Position numbers and translations under genes: made by a program. Under the pieces are notes generated by a model. The model had not been told where the DNA came from and did no database searches. It saw only the letters and a program-made list of their open reading frames with translations. DNA of 64,000 nucleotides from Austropuccinia psidii. Taxonomy: Eukaryota > Basidiomycota > Pucciniomycetes > Pucciniales > Sphaerophragmiaceae. How positions within the stretch are numbered: the stretch's first letter is position 1; each line of letters begins with the position of its first letter. Positions 24,559 through 34,583 of this stretch are shown in pieces. The stretch spans positions 61,125,112-61,189,111 of the forward strand of contig JALGQZ010000004.1 in NCBI GenBank assembly GCA_023105745.1. The letters are read 5' to 3'.

Positions 24559-25559
24559 AATGGACTACAACGATTCCCATGTATTTTGGCCTTTTTCAAA
24601 ATTATTCGGCATGATATAATTATTTGTATAATATTGTTTTTGGATAAATTAAAAGTTTCAATGTTTTCTTTTCAAGACAAGATGGATTTTTAATAAAAGC
24701 CAGCAACTTTAAGACCAAAACTTTTCTTTTGAAATAGATTTTGTTTCTCAATTCCAGATTAAAGACATTCATGCTAGGCTGGCACTTCGGATCGCTCGGG
24801 AAATCGGACAAATGGACAAGTGTTTGACTTTGCTTACATTATCATTGAGGCCACTTCTGTGCATTATTCTATAGGTATTCTCATCATGATCGCCATGGAC
24901 ATAATCTTCCAGTAACTCCTTCCACAAACGCATATAAATCTTATACATGATAAGTGATTGTACCGCTTTCATTCCAGGAAATCATTTGATTATTCAATGG
25001 ATACAGATCCAATTCATAAGAAAGGTGTATCCAAACTTGGGATTTCATCACAGAAGGCCCAAGTGGTATTCAGACCATTCTTATCCTAATCTGATATATA
25101 TTGGTAATGGGAATTGAGTCAGGGATTGCCCTCGTTATCATTTGTAACTTGCTCAAGTCAAGCAGCTCTTACACGGTCAAAGATTATTAAAATCTCACCT
25201 CAACAACAGAAAATGTTAAGTATCAATTTCAGCAGCATAAACTTCCTTTTTTGAAGTTTGACTGCATTTAGAAAACTGACCACTCAAGAAATGAAATTTA
25301 TAATTTTTTGACTTTTTTACTCATTTAGTGTGATCTTTTAAATCTGGTTTTGTCTCAGATCTTGGTCCTGAATGTTTGGAAAGATTAATCCTCAGATATG
25401 CCTTTGAATTCATCAAGGGCGAGAGACATTTTCATTGTGGCTTCAATATGCTTCCCCCCTTAATTTATGGCACTTGATATTAACTTCACTATGTCAACAA
25501 ACACCTGTTAAAACATGATTACAGAAACTCTGATTTTTTTAAGACATTGAAACTTCTGT
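24559..25559. other. Downstream flank of dpm1 up to the F4 insertion
   Basis: AT-rich 3' flank. CpGs persist to about 24960, and after that the sequence is CpG-poor without a gene. The last four bases (25556-25559, CTGT) match CTGT at 45192-45195 and are the likely F4 target duplication. Confidence 0.5.
24769..24972 (-). CDS. Hypothetical small open frame convergent to dpm1
   Basis: 67 residues from ATG at 24972, with words MYKIYMRLWKELLEDYVHG and KHLSICPISRAIRS. I do not recognise it. Several CpGs in the frame resemble host-gene composition, so it could be an exon of a neighbour gene whose upstream part was separated by the F4 insertion, or chance. Confidence 0.25.
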   Translation of the reverse strand: MKAVQSLIMYKIYMRLWKELLEDYVHGDHDENTYRIMHRSGLNDNVSKVKHLSICPISRAIRSASLA

Positions 25560-27567
25560 TGTGGGAACTCCTCTTGTGTGGGATTAAAATGAGGCAGTAC
25601 CTGGAGGGGGAAATCACAGGTAACTAGTTTTGAATTGCTAATAACTCTTGTAACCAAGGGTGGCAAGGGTGTATTGCCTGCCCCTCCTGAAATACTGAAC
25701 AAAATCTTCCTTGGAGCTCACAAACCAAAATAAAATTAGTAAGTGGCTTTACAACTGCAGAAGACAAAATTCAGCAGTCTCAGATCAGACCTATTCAATA
25801 AATAATATGAAAAATAATGTCAGTAATTTTGGTTAAATTTGAGATTTTAATGAAATACTTGTCTGTTTAATCTTAATATCTTTTTTTTAGTGAAATTGAG
25901 GTGAGTTGTTTCTTATTGGTGATAATTCCTTGGTAGGATGGGTTATTTAAGGTTTTCTGGAAAATTTGATGAGTGTTGATAAAGGTAATTTTGTTAAGGT
26001 ATAGTTATAATAAAGTAAAATAATTTTTTAAAGGTGTGTTATTTTTTTTAAGAGTGGTTAATAATAAGATAAAAGTGGATTTGTTATATTTAAAAGGTAA
26101 GATTCTTTGATATTGGATTTTCAAAGGGGTAAGTTATTTTTTAAGTCTTGATAAATGGTGTTAATTTTACTAGGTGAAATATTTTAATAGAGTAGTAACC
26201 CTAATCTTGGGTACTGGGTAATTTTTATTTTTATTTTAATAATAATAAGATTCCACTGAGCTTAGCTACTGGGTAATCTTCAACACTATACTTCCACTGA
26301 GCTTAGCTACTGGGCAAGTAAATTTACTATAATTTTCTGGACTACCTCCCAGATGAGGGATGAATTATTCCTGTGCTTGCAATTTGCAGGGGATTTTTTT
26401 ATGATAGGATATAATTTTCATGGGGGGGGGATTTTGAAATTTGGGGGAGAGAGCTCCTCTATTTATACCTTTTGGGAGCCTAGAGGGCCCTCCATGGGAG
26501 CTGTATTTTTCCACTTTAATTCCTCTTGATTTCATCATGTGACTCTGTTTTTGGTGAGGACCTTTCTTGCATGGGTCAGGTGATTTAAGGTTTGGTGATA
26601 ATTTTCTCTCTGCACAGCCTCCATTTATCACATGATTGCCTTTTGGTGAACTAATTATGATGTGATATTCTTGAATTTTCCTTGCATACATGAGGTGATT
26701 TAATTTTGGCTGGGGATTTTTGTTGTGCACAGCCTCTTTCTTGTCACATGATATTCTTTTGGTGGATGCAGTATCACATGATGACCTTGTAACTCCTTTG
26801 CATATGTCCTATTTTAGGTTTAGGAAAAGTGGCTGTGTAATTTATGCAGGTGTCATGGTTGTTTTTCTTCTTTTTGAACTTTAAAATGAAGTCAGGTGAT
26901 AATTTCTTGCACTGGTGAATTTACTGTTTTTATGAGATGATGTGATTTTTGATTTTGACACATGCTGTGCATAGTCATGTGGTTGAGATTTAATTGAAGG
27001 TGTGTACTGCATGCTGCTTGTTGTAACTAGCTTTGGTTTGCATGAGGTGATGAGTGGTGTAAATGAATATGATTCTGTTTTAAGGTTTCAAGTGGGGTTA
27101 CTGTGGATATAAGATAAGGTGCTCCTGTGGCTGTGTTGTAAATGAATTGCAGGAATTCCATGGAGTTGAGCTTTGCATCATGTGACTTTTCTTTGTTGAG
27201 TTCTAGGTTTCTGTTTATTTCATGCAGGTGTCCTTTTCTTGCTGCATGAGTCCTGTGGCTATAAGGGGGTGTAAAGCTGGGTGGGGTGTGTAATTTAAAG
27301 GGTGGTACCTCATTTTTTGTAACTAGTTTGCTATATGTAAATTGATTTTTTTTACATATGCATAGTGAAATTGAATAAGTTATTTAAACACATACACTTC
27401 CCTTTGGTGCCTGTGCCATGGTTTTATGAGTTAAATCCAGCTTCTTGCTGTAAAATTGACCTTTTGGTGTAAAATTTGAGTGTAAGTCTGCCTGTAGGCT
27501 GGATTTCCTGCTGTTATAGGGTACTATGAGCTTGAGCCTGGTGAAAGAAATGGTATGGAATACCACA
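25560..27567 (-). mobile_element. 3' LTR of F4
   Basis: On the minus strand it starts TGTGGTATTCC and ends GGAGTTCCCACA. A TATA box (TATAAATAGAGG on the minus strand) lies at 26460-26467, and the matching box in the other LTR is at 44084-44091. A 23-bp word containing CCACTGAGCTTAGCTACTGG occurs twice 40 bp apart (about 26251 and 26291) in both LTRs. Confidence 0.93.
26460..26467 (-). promoter_or_regulatory. TATA box of the F4 LTR
   Basis: Minus-strand TATAAATA followed by GAGGAGCTCTC, conserved at 44084-44091 in the 5' LTR. Its position about 1.1 kb into the LTR (from the minus-strand start) suggests a long U3. Confidence 0.6.
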
Positions 27568-27578
27568 TCCCCCTCTCC
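27568..27578 (-). promoter_or_regulatory. Polypurine tract of F4
   Basis: Minus strand GGAGAGGGGGA directly before the TGTGGTATT start of the 3' LTR. Confidence 0.85.
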
Positions 27579-27615
27579 ATTTAATGCTGTCCCCAGCATT
27601 CCAGGTGAGAGCTCT

Positions 27616-30600
27616 CTATTCTTCATCTGATTCTGTGGCTTCCTCCAATACCTCTTCCTCATTTATTGATTCATCTTCTTCACCTTGTTCTTCTTCTGTG
27701 TCTTCTTTTGTGTTTATCAACTTTCCTCTTGGGTAGAACCTCTTGACTTGAGATGCTGCAAATCTTCTTGCTAATTCTGTTCCATCAAGTTCCTCAAGTT
27801 CATATGGTCCATTGTTCATTTGTTTGATTGCTCTGTAGGGTCCATTCCATTTGTTTTTGAAAAGTAGTCCCCAATTAGTTTCTATTGCTTTGTTGTAAAC
27901 CAGGACCAAATATCCTGGATTGAGTGGTGATCTTAGTTGGTGTGCCAGTCTTCTATCCCAATATTTCATTGAGTCTTCCCTTGATTTTTTGAGTTTTTCT
28001 GCTGCTTTTATTCTCATCTCTTCTTTTCCTTCCAACTGCTTGGCTCTGGATTCCAATAATTCCTCAGTTGTGGATATTTTGTGCCATTCTACTGCTAAAA
28101 AGGTTTTTGTTTCAATGTCAATTGGTAATACTGGTAGTTGTCCAAATTGGAGTTCATATGGTGAGAAACCAGTTGTCCTTTTAGTGGAGATTCTGTCAGC
28201 CAAGGTAACCAAAGGTAGATATTTTCTCCATTTTCCTCCATTTTCTCCACACATCTTGACTAATGCATCTTTAAGTTGTTTATGGCCTCTTTCAACCATT
28301 CCTTGAGACTCTGGGTAATAGGGTGTGGTGATTCTGATCATTGATCCTGCTTTCTTTACTGCATCTTGTAATTCTTTTCCAAACTCCGGCCCCCCATCAA
28401 CAGTTACTTCTTTTGGTGAGCCATACATGCATATCCATTCTGAGGTGAACCATTCTGCAACTGCTTTTGCTGTTAATTTGACTAGTCCAACTGTTTCTGG
28501 CCATCCTGAAAAATCATCTCTTGCCACAACCATATACTTCCATCTTCCAGATTTGATATGGACTGCATCCATACTGACCCTCTCAAAGATTGTTGATGTT
28601 GCTGTAGATTTTCCTTGTTCCCTTTGTAAGTTTTGACTTCTCTTTTGGCAGGCCAGACAAGATTGAACCCATTTCTTGACTGATCTCTTCATTCCTTCCC
28701 ACCAAAATCTTGCTTTAACTCTTCTGTAAGTTTCATTTTCCCCTCTGTGGCCCATGTCTTCATGAAGTGACTTTAAAATGTAGCTTTGAACTTCTTGACT
28801 TGATATCACCAATTGAGGGTTTGGGTTATTTCTTCTTTTAAGCTGGCCATCTTCCAAGAAAAAGTTGGGTGACCTTCTTTTGATCCTTCTAAATTCTTCT
28901 TCTTTGCTTGATTGTGGTTTTTTCATTGTACTTAAGTATTCTAGCATTCTATTCCAAAATCCTTCTTGTTTGGTTGGTACTTGTACTCCTGAAAAATGGA
29001 GTGAATTTACATTCTTGGCCCCAAATCCAGGGTGTGGCTTGATCCAATCTTCTTCTTCATCAAATTCTTGTGCATCTTCATCTTCTTCTTCTGAGTTTTT
29101 TGGTCTTCTGGATAGCCCATCTGGCATAGTGAAGGTTTTCCCTGGTTTGTGTACCAAATCAAAGGAAAATAGTTGAATGAAAGCCACCCATCTTGTCATG
29201 GGGGCATTGGGTAAGCAAGGGGTGTTGATCATTTCAATTAAAGCCTTGACATCAACCTGTAATTCAAAATGTTGTCCCCAAAGTATGGTTTGTAGCTTCT
29301 TGAGAATTCTTGCAACTCCACAGAGTTCCAATTTGGGTTGTGAGTATTTTGATTCCAATTTTGAAAAAGTTATTGATTCATATAATACTGGTCTGTCCTT
29401 TCCTTCTTTGTCTTCTTGAGTGAGTACTGCTCCTGCAGCAATGTAACTTGAATCTACTGCTAGCTTAATTTTTCCTGCTCCTTTGTCATAATCCAATTTC
29501 TTAAGAGTTATTTCTTCTCCAACTATTCTTCTGAGCTTATGGAAAGCTTCTTCACATTTTTGATCCCAATCCCAGTCAACATCTTCTCTGGTGAGCCTCC
29601 TGAGTGGTGATGCAACTTGTGAGAAGTTTTCAATAAACATCCTTACATAAGCACAAAGACCAAGAAATCCCCTTATTTCCTTCTTGTTAAGAGGTGTTGG
29701 CCAATTTTGAATCTTGTTGATCTTTTGTTTTGAGATTGTTCTTCCTTTTAATGATACAACATGCCCTACTATGTCCAAAGCTGGAACACAGCATGCAAAC
29801 TTTGATCCTGAGATAGTAAGTCCTGCTTCTTCAATTCTGAATAAAATCCTTTCTAATGTTATGGCATATTCCCATATAAATCTTCTTATTATGGGGTTTT
29901 CTGGTAGTGTTTCTTGATTGTAAAGTGATCTTGGTCCTTTTATTCCTCCATCATCAATAAATATTCCTACACTTTCTGGTATTTCTTCTTGGAGTATCCA
30001 GGTCATTTGGGCTTGGTATACTGCTACTGAGTTGGTGGCTCCTTGGGGTAGTCTTGTGAGTTGCATCCTTCCAAGGGGTGTTTCAAAAGTGGTGAGGGGT
30101 CTTGTAGTGACATCTAATTCTCTTTCATCATATCCTCCCATGATATCTCCTAGTCCATAGCATGCTCTTCCTGCAAATGCATCTACAAATTCTTCAATAT
30201 GAGGTGGTAAGCCAGCATCCTTGATGGTGACTTTGTTGAGTTCTTGAAGGTCATGGACAATTCTGAGTTTCCCATTTGATTTGTCCACACAAAATATTGG
30301 GCTTGTATAGCTTGAGGTGGATTTCTCATAGAGTCCAGTCTTGATTCTTTCTCTGATTAATTCAGTAAACTGAGGTAAAATTGATTTGGGAATGGGAATT
30401 GGTTTCTTCTGCCAAGGTTCATGAGGTATTACTGGTATCTTGTAAGGTTTTCCATATGAGTGTTTGAGTAATCCTCTTTCTTCTTCACAGAAAGCTATTG
30501 CTTTTTCCCTTAAGGTAATAACATTTTTAAGTAGATTGATCCCTTCATTTGATAACCATCCTGGTGGGCCAAAGTTAACTACTTGCAGTCTTTCATGGGT

Positions 30601-30777
30601 GACCTTGAAGGTTTCTTGAAATATAGGTGGGTTGGGTGATAAAGGTGTTTCATAAGGATCTCTTGACAAAGGTGGTCTTTCCAAAGGTCGGTTAAGGTCT
30701 TGAGGCATTGGCTCATTGACTGGTCTCACCTTCTTCAGGACTGATTTGTATTTGGCTGCTAAAATTTGGTGATCCAT
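27616..30777 (-). CDS. pol: F4 RT-RNase H-integrase polyprotein, intact
   Basis: The first ATG of the frame is at 30777 and gives 1053 residues; the frame opens two codons earlier. RT occupies about residues 125-400, with LRIVHDLQELNKV, LPQGATNS and the catalytic FIDDGG. RNase H is at about 440-570, with AVDSSYIAAGAVL, LELCGVA and PDGLSRR. The integrase zinc-binding region (about 665-710) has HEDMGHRGENETY and CLACQKR. The DDE core has D in SMDAVHIK, D in TVDGGPEF and E in SQGMVERGHKQL. The last 35 or so residues are strongly acidic (EEDESINEEEVLEE). There is no protease in this ORF, no chromodomain was seen and no stop interrupts it. How it is translated from a genomic RNA with gag 12 kb upstream is unclear; splicing or a subgenomic RNA would be needed. 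Confidence 0.93.
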   Translation of the reverse strand: MDHQILAAKYKSVLKKVRPVNEPMPQDLNRPLERPPLSRDPYETPLSPNPPIFQETFKVTHERLQVVNFGPPGWLSNEGINLLKNVITLREKAIAFCEEERGLLKHSYGKPYKIPVIPHEPWQKKPIPIPKSILPQFTELIRERIKTGLYEKSTSSYTSPIFCVDKSNGKLRIVHDLQELNKVTIKDAGLPPHIEEFVDAFAGRACYGLGDIMGGYDERELDVTTRPLTTFETPLGRMQLTRLPQGATNSVAVYQAQMTWILQEEIPESVGIFIDDGGIKGPRSLYNQETLPENPIIRRFIWEYAITLERILFRIEEAGLTISGSKFACCVPALDIVGHVVSLKGRTISKQKINKIQNWPTPLNKKEIRGFLGLCAYVRMFIENFSQVASPLRRLTREDVDWDWDQKCEEAFHKLRRIVGEEITLKKLDYDKGAGKIKLAVDSSYIAAGAVLTQEDKEGKDRPVLYESITFSKLESKYSQPKLELCGVARILKKLQTILWGQHFELQVDVKALIEMINTPCLPNAPMTRWVAFIQLFSFDLVHKPGKTFTMPDGLSRRPKNSEEEDEDAQEFDEEEDWIKPHPGFGAKNVNSLHFSGVQVPTKQEGFWNRMLEYLSTMKKPQSSKEEEFRRIKRRSPNFFLEDGQLKRRNNPNPQLVISSQEVQSYILKSLHEDMGHRGENETYRRVKARFWWEGMKRSVKKWVQSCLACQKRSQNLQREQGKSTATSTIFERVSMDAVHIKSGRWKYMVVARDDFSGWPETVGLVKLTAKAVAEWFTSEWICMYGSPKEVTVDGGPEFGKELQDAVKKAGSMIRITTPYYPESQGMVERGHKQLKDALVKMCGENGGKWRKYLPLVTLADRISTKRTTGFSPYELQFGQLPVLPIDIETKTFLAVEWHKISTTEELLESRAKQLEGKEEMRIKAAEKLKKSREDSMKYWDRRLAHQLRSPLNPGYLVLVYNKAIETNWGLLFKNKWNGPYRAIKQMNNGPYELEELDGTELARRFAASQVKRFYPRGKLINTKEDTEEEQGEEDESINEEEVLEEATESDEE

Positions 30778-30783
30778 CTTCAA

Positions 30784-30893
30784 TTAGTTATTATTATTAT
30801 TATTATTTTTTTTAATTATTTCTAAGAATTTGTTAGTGTCCTGAAATATTGAGGTCTTCACAGTTCTTCTTTCTTCCTTCTTCCATAAATAAA
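30784..30893. other. Leader of the F4 pol ORF
   Basis: AT-rich with (TTA)n just upstream of the pol start on the minus strand. On the minus strand this is the only gap between the last pseudoknot copy and the pol ATG. Confidence 0.4.
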
Positions 30894-33800
30894 TGTAGTT
30901 TAAGGTCATACAGGACCTACAACTAGGTGTGTAACCCCTGTATATTAGGTATACAAGTCCTGCAGTTTAAGTCATGCAAGGACCTCCTGGTCTAATACAA
31001 GGGCTTATCTTGATTCTTGAGCTCCTTTGGGCTTGAATTTGGATTCCACTTGATTCTTGTTTTATTCTTCAATCTTCATGATTCCCACTTGATGCAAGAT
31101 TCTTCTGGTTGTTTTATTTCTTGATAAGGAATTTTCTTGTCTTAATTGATGGCTTGAGACTTCACTTTGTTCATTTTGGCCAATTTGATAATGCTAAACA
31201 CTTGTAAAATCCCTTGTTCCTGTTACACAAAGGAAGCAGTTTATTGTCATGCTGAGGACCTCTTGAGTCTTCAAGCTTCTTTGAAATCCCAAGGGCAATT
31301 TGAGTTGAGTGTTTTCATAATCTTGTTGGTCCATCATGTTGAGTGAGTCCTGAATCAATAATTAATCCAATGAGTCATCCTTCAGTCCATAAATCCTGGC
31401 CAGTGATTCTTGAATTCCAATTGAGTTTCAAGCCAGAATCAAAGAAATTTCCAAGGTCTGGTGTTGTCCAAAGGTCAATCCATAAGGAACTCCTGCTTTT
31501 CTTCATAAATAATCTTCTTCATTTTCAGTATTCTGAATAATTGTCCTATGATAAGTTTTTTCCCAATTATCTTGCTATTTCTTCAAAATACTTTATGTCC
31601 TTTTGTTCTTTTGTAATCCTTAATTATACCTGCTATGAAGAAATGAAACATAAAAAAATTGTAATAATAAGGTGATTTTAAAATTTATTTTAATATTAAT
31701 TTATTGATATATATTTTTTTTAATAATATTTGTTTGGATAAGGGCCCCCCTCTCCATTTAAAAATCTTGAGTTGGTTTTCAAATTTTGAAGAGGATATGT
31801 TCTCATTCCCCAAAAACTTCCACTATAAGGGATAGTGTAAGAAATAAGTTTACCCACCCCTTATTTTTTATAGTGATTTTGATGAGGATAAATAATGATA
31901 CAGCAAATATACATAATTCTATTTTAATGATGATTCAATAAATATATATATATATTTTTTATTTTTATTTATTTTTATTTTTATTTTTTTTACTGTAAAT
32001 ATAAAATACCCATCAACTGAGATTTCTGAGTAAAAAGCACAATTCAAATGAAATAAACCTGAATCACAATTAAGATCATGGAACTGTTTGGTTGAAGGTG
32101 GTAATCTGTGCCATTTAGCAAAAATTGGTGCTCTTGAGAGTATTTATGATTAATATTACATAGTTGAATGATCATAATTTGAGTCCTTTATTCATATAAT
32201 GACCCTTATGATTCCACAACTCTTCCTTTTGGAATCATCATTGTGACTCAGACTTTATTTCAAGTCCATCCCCTTTATGGTTCAGATTTTCTGTTACCCA
32301 TAAATGCATTTGAGTTGTTAAAAAAATTTAAACAGTGAAATTGAAAATTTGTACAATTTTAAAAAACTCTTGTTTGCCTTTGGGGGGCTTTTTCAATTCC
32401 ATTTGGAATAAACAGCACATTGAGGTGTTATTAATATGTAAATTCCCCAAATTATGTCATCAATTTATGAGTTTTTAATATAAATAACTCCTTCAGAGTT
32501 CAATTAATGCCTTCATGGCACAAATACTTCTTCTTTTCAAGCAAGTTCCAATCACTCTCTTGTAATTGAAGAAATATTTCAAATAAATTGATCATTTTTT
32601 TTTAAAAAAAAAAATAATACTTGATGTAGAGTTTCTTTTTTAATTATTGTTATTATTGAGTTGAAAAATTAAGCCAACTTAATGGCTCTTGTTGTAATAG
32701 TAGGAAAAGTATGATAGAATATTCTTGAGCTCATGAATGGGATATGACCCTAATTCTTAGTGAAAATAAATAGTTGAATTTTGGGATAAAAAATAAAAAA
32801 TAAAATAAAATAAAAAAATATGTTCAAAAGCTCAAGTCAGTACATCTTTCCAATTCTTCTTTATAATGACATAAAATTAGAAAGTAATAAAGTAAAAATA
32901 AAACCTCAGGTAGTTTAGAGTCTTGCCTAGGACTTATCCTCCTTTTGTAGTCCTTGTTCAATCTTTTGAATATTTTAAATAGGCAGTTTATGGTCTTGCC
33001 AAGGACCATTGGTTGATTTCTTTTCTTGATAATACTTTTGGTTTTGATTTATCTTCAAAGCCAAGTTGTATAATTAAATTCAACAGTTTATAGTCTTGTT
33101 AAGGACTCATTTTCATTGTAAAAGCATTTTCTTAAGCTTAAAAAAAATCCTGAAAGTGTCTTTAATGTTGTATACCCAAGGCTTGTATTGTTATTTGCAG
33201 CCCTGTAGCACATCAAAATTGAATATGTCAGTTTCATACAATACTAGGGAGAAAATGAAAAAGATTCCAGCAGTTTAATGTCTTGCTGTGGACACTTTTG
33301 TTTAATTAAATTATTGTAAAGACCTGTGAAAAAATAGAAAATCATTTTAAGTAAAATAAACAGCTATAAGATCAAAAATGAAAGCAGAAACCAGCAGTTT
33401 AATGTCTTGCTGAGGACATTTTTTTTATATATTATTTTAAGCCATTCTGTTATATATATATATATTAAAAAAAATGTTAGTAAAAAATAAGAAATTTGAC
33501 AAATAAAAAAATTGAGCAGTTTAAGGCCTTGCTCAGGGCATTTATTTTTTCAAAGCCCTGTTCATTCATATAAAAAAACCTGATTGGTCAAATAATTGAA
33601 TCATGATAAAAAATGAAATTAAGTAGTTTATAGCCATGCTGAGGGCTTATTTGTTATTTGTTTTATTGTTTTTTTTAAGCCCTGTAGAAATTGAGAATAT
33701 GAAATGTCAGTCCAATGTAATTATAACAAGTGAAAAATAAAGGAAACCATCAGTTTAAAGCCTTAATGAGGGCTAATTTTATTTATTATTTCCTTTAATT

Positions 33801-34179
33801 ATGTCATTGAAATAAAAAAATTAGTGAAATTTCAGTAAAGTAAAGAATCAGTAATTAAAAAAAATATCATCAATAATAAAATTGAGCAGTTTAATGCCTT
33901 GCTCAGGGCATTTATTGTATATTTACAGCCCTGTAGCCTAAAAAATTCATAAAAAAATAATTTAGTTGAAATAAGTAAACCCAGCAGTTTAAAGCCATGC
34001 TGAGGGCTTTTTTTGTTTTTTTTATATATATTACTATTATTTTTCTGTTATTATCTTTTTTTTTCTTAATGTCCTAAAATCAAATAGTCAACAATATTAA
34101 ATAAGTTAAAATTAAGATAGAGTCTGTCAGTAAATAAAAAAATAAATTAGAACCCAGCAGTTTTATGTCTTGCTGAGGA

Positions 34180-34183
<4 letters not shown>
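30894..34183. ncRNA. Pseudoknot array A: 14 copies of a 23-29 nt H-type pseudoknot motif
   Basis: Read on the plus strand, each copy is stem-1 5' half (4-5 nt ending A), GTTT(A), stem-2 5' half ending GTC or GCC, one base, stem-1 3' half, usually AG, stem-2 3' half starting GAC or GGC. Starts: 30894, 30961, 31235, 32908, 32982, 33082, 33268, 33392, 33514, 33621, 33748, 33884, 33982, 34155. Stem 1 varies with pairing kept: TGTA/TACA, GGCA/TGCC, AACA/TGTT, CAGCA/TGCTG, GAGCA/TGCTC. Stem 2 also varies: AGGTC/GACCT, ATGGTC/GACCAT, AATGTC/GACATT, AATGCC/GGCATT, AAAGCC/GGCTTT. Copies 10 and 11 have weak stems. Loop geometry fits the element-sense (minus) RNA better, with an A-rich AAAC loop 3. The few G-U pairs do not settle the strand. 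Confidence 0.75.
31261..32907. other. F4 interior between sparse and dense parts of array A
   Basis: 1.6 kb of AT-rich DNA with long A/T runs (31900-31990, 32590-32620, 32790-32820) and no gene. It lacks CpG. The three copies nearest pol are widely spaced, while the other eleven are packed at 74-186 bp intervals after this stretch. Confidence 0.5.

Positions 34184-34217
<34 letters not shown>
34183..34217. repeat. T35 homopolymer
   Basis: 35 consecutive T on the plus strand, exactly at the boundary between the CpG-free array A and the CpG-containing island. It could be slippage, or the poly(A) of a minus-strand retroposed segment; I found no target duplication to support the latter. Confidence 0.8.
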
Positions 34218-34218
<1 letters not shown>

Positions 34219-34490
34219 AAAAGCACGTTATTGTGCTTTTAACCACTCTGTGTGGTTAGTTCTCTACTAGAATGTCATGCATTATTCTCTGTTAATTAAG
34301 GGGGGAGCTCAGCCCTGTAAATTTCCTCAACAGCCCTTCGGGTGGGCTGTTGTAGTCTTGTTGGGTGTTATCACACCCCAATTGCAGCTTGAAAACAGTT
34401 TGGGCAACTCTTTCTTGCTTGTGGAGACATCTAGATGGGTTGAACTACTCACCCTCCTACCTTTTGTAGAATAGGGTCGGGTGAGTTTTT
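34218..34490 (+). ncRNA. Candidate structured RNA, five consecutive hairpins
   Basis: Perfect or near-perfect stems follow one another: AAAAGCAC/GTGCTTTT (34219-34240), AACCAC/GTGGTT (34241-34257), CAACAGCCC/GGGCTGTTG around a TTCG-containing loop (34328-34352), TTGGGTGT/ACACCCCAA with one bulge (34361-34381), and ACTCACCC/GGGTGAGT (34447-34486). The last runs into a T-run like a Pol III terminator. No A or B box was recognised. The plus strand is favoured only by the terminal T-run. Confidence 0.45.
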
Positions 34491-34544
34491 TATTTTTTTA
34501 ATTATTAATTTATTTTTATCTTTTCCTTCTTTCTAATTATTTTC

Positions 34545-34583
34545 AAAGTACTTTTATTTTACTTTTAACCACTTCGCGTGGTT
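34545..34583 (+). repeat. Second copy of the double-hairpin module
   Basis: AAAGTA/TACTTT (34545-34565) followed directly by AACCAC/GTGGTT (34567-34583) mirrors the two hairpins at 34219-34257. The first stem has changed on both sides (GCAC/GTGC against GTA/TAC) and the loop of the second differs (TCTGT against TTCGC), with pairing kept. Confidence 0.6.

Noticed and set aside
26365..26730. 121-codon frame in both F4 LTRs
   Set aside because: It is present in both LTRs only because the LTRs are nearly identical. It overlaps the TATA region and has no recognisable protein features.
30894..34183. CRISPR-like array
   Set aside because: Repeats are short and variable, the spacers are AT-rich and uneven, and this is eukaryotic DNA. 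Conservation follows base pairing, not sequence.
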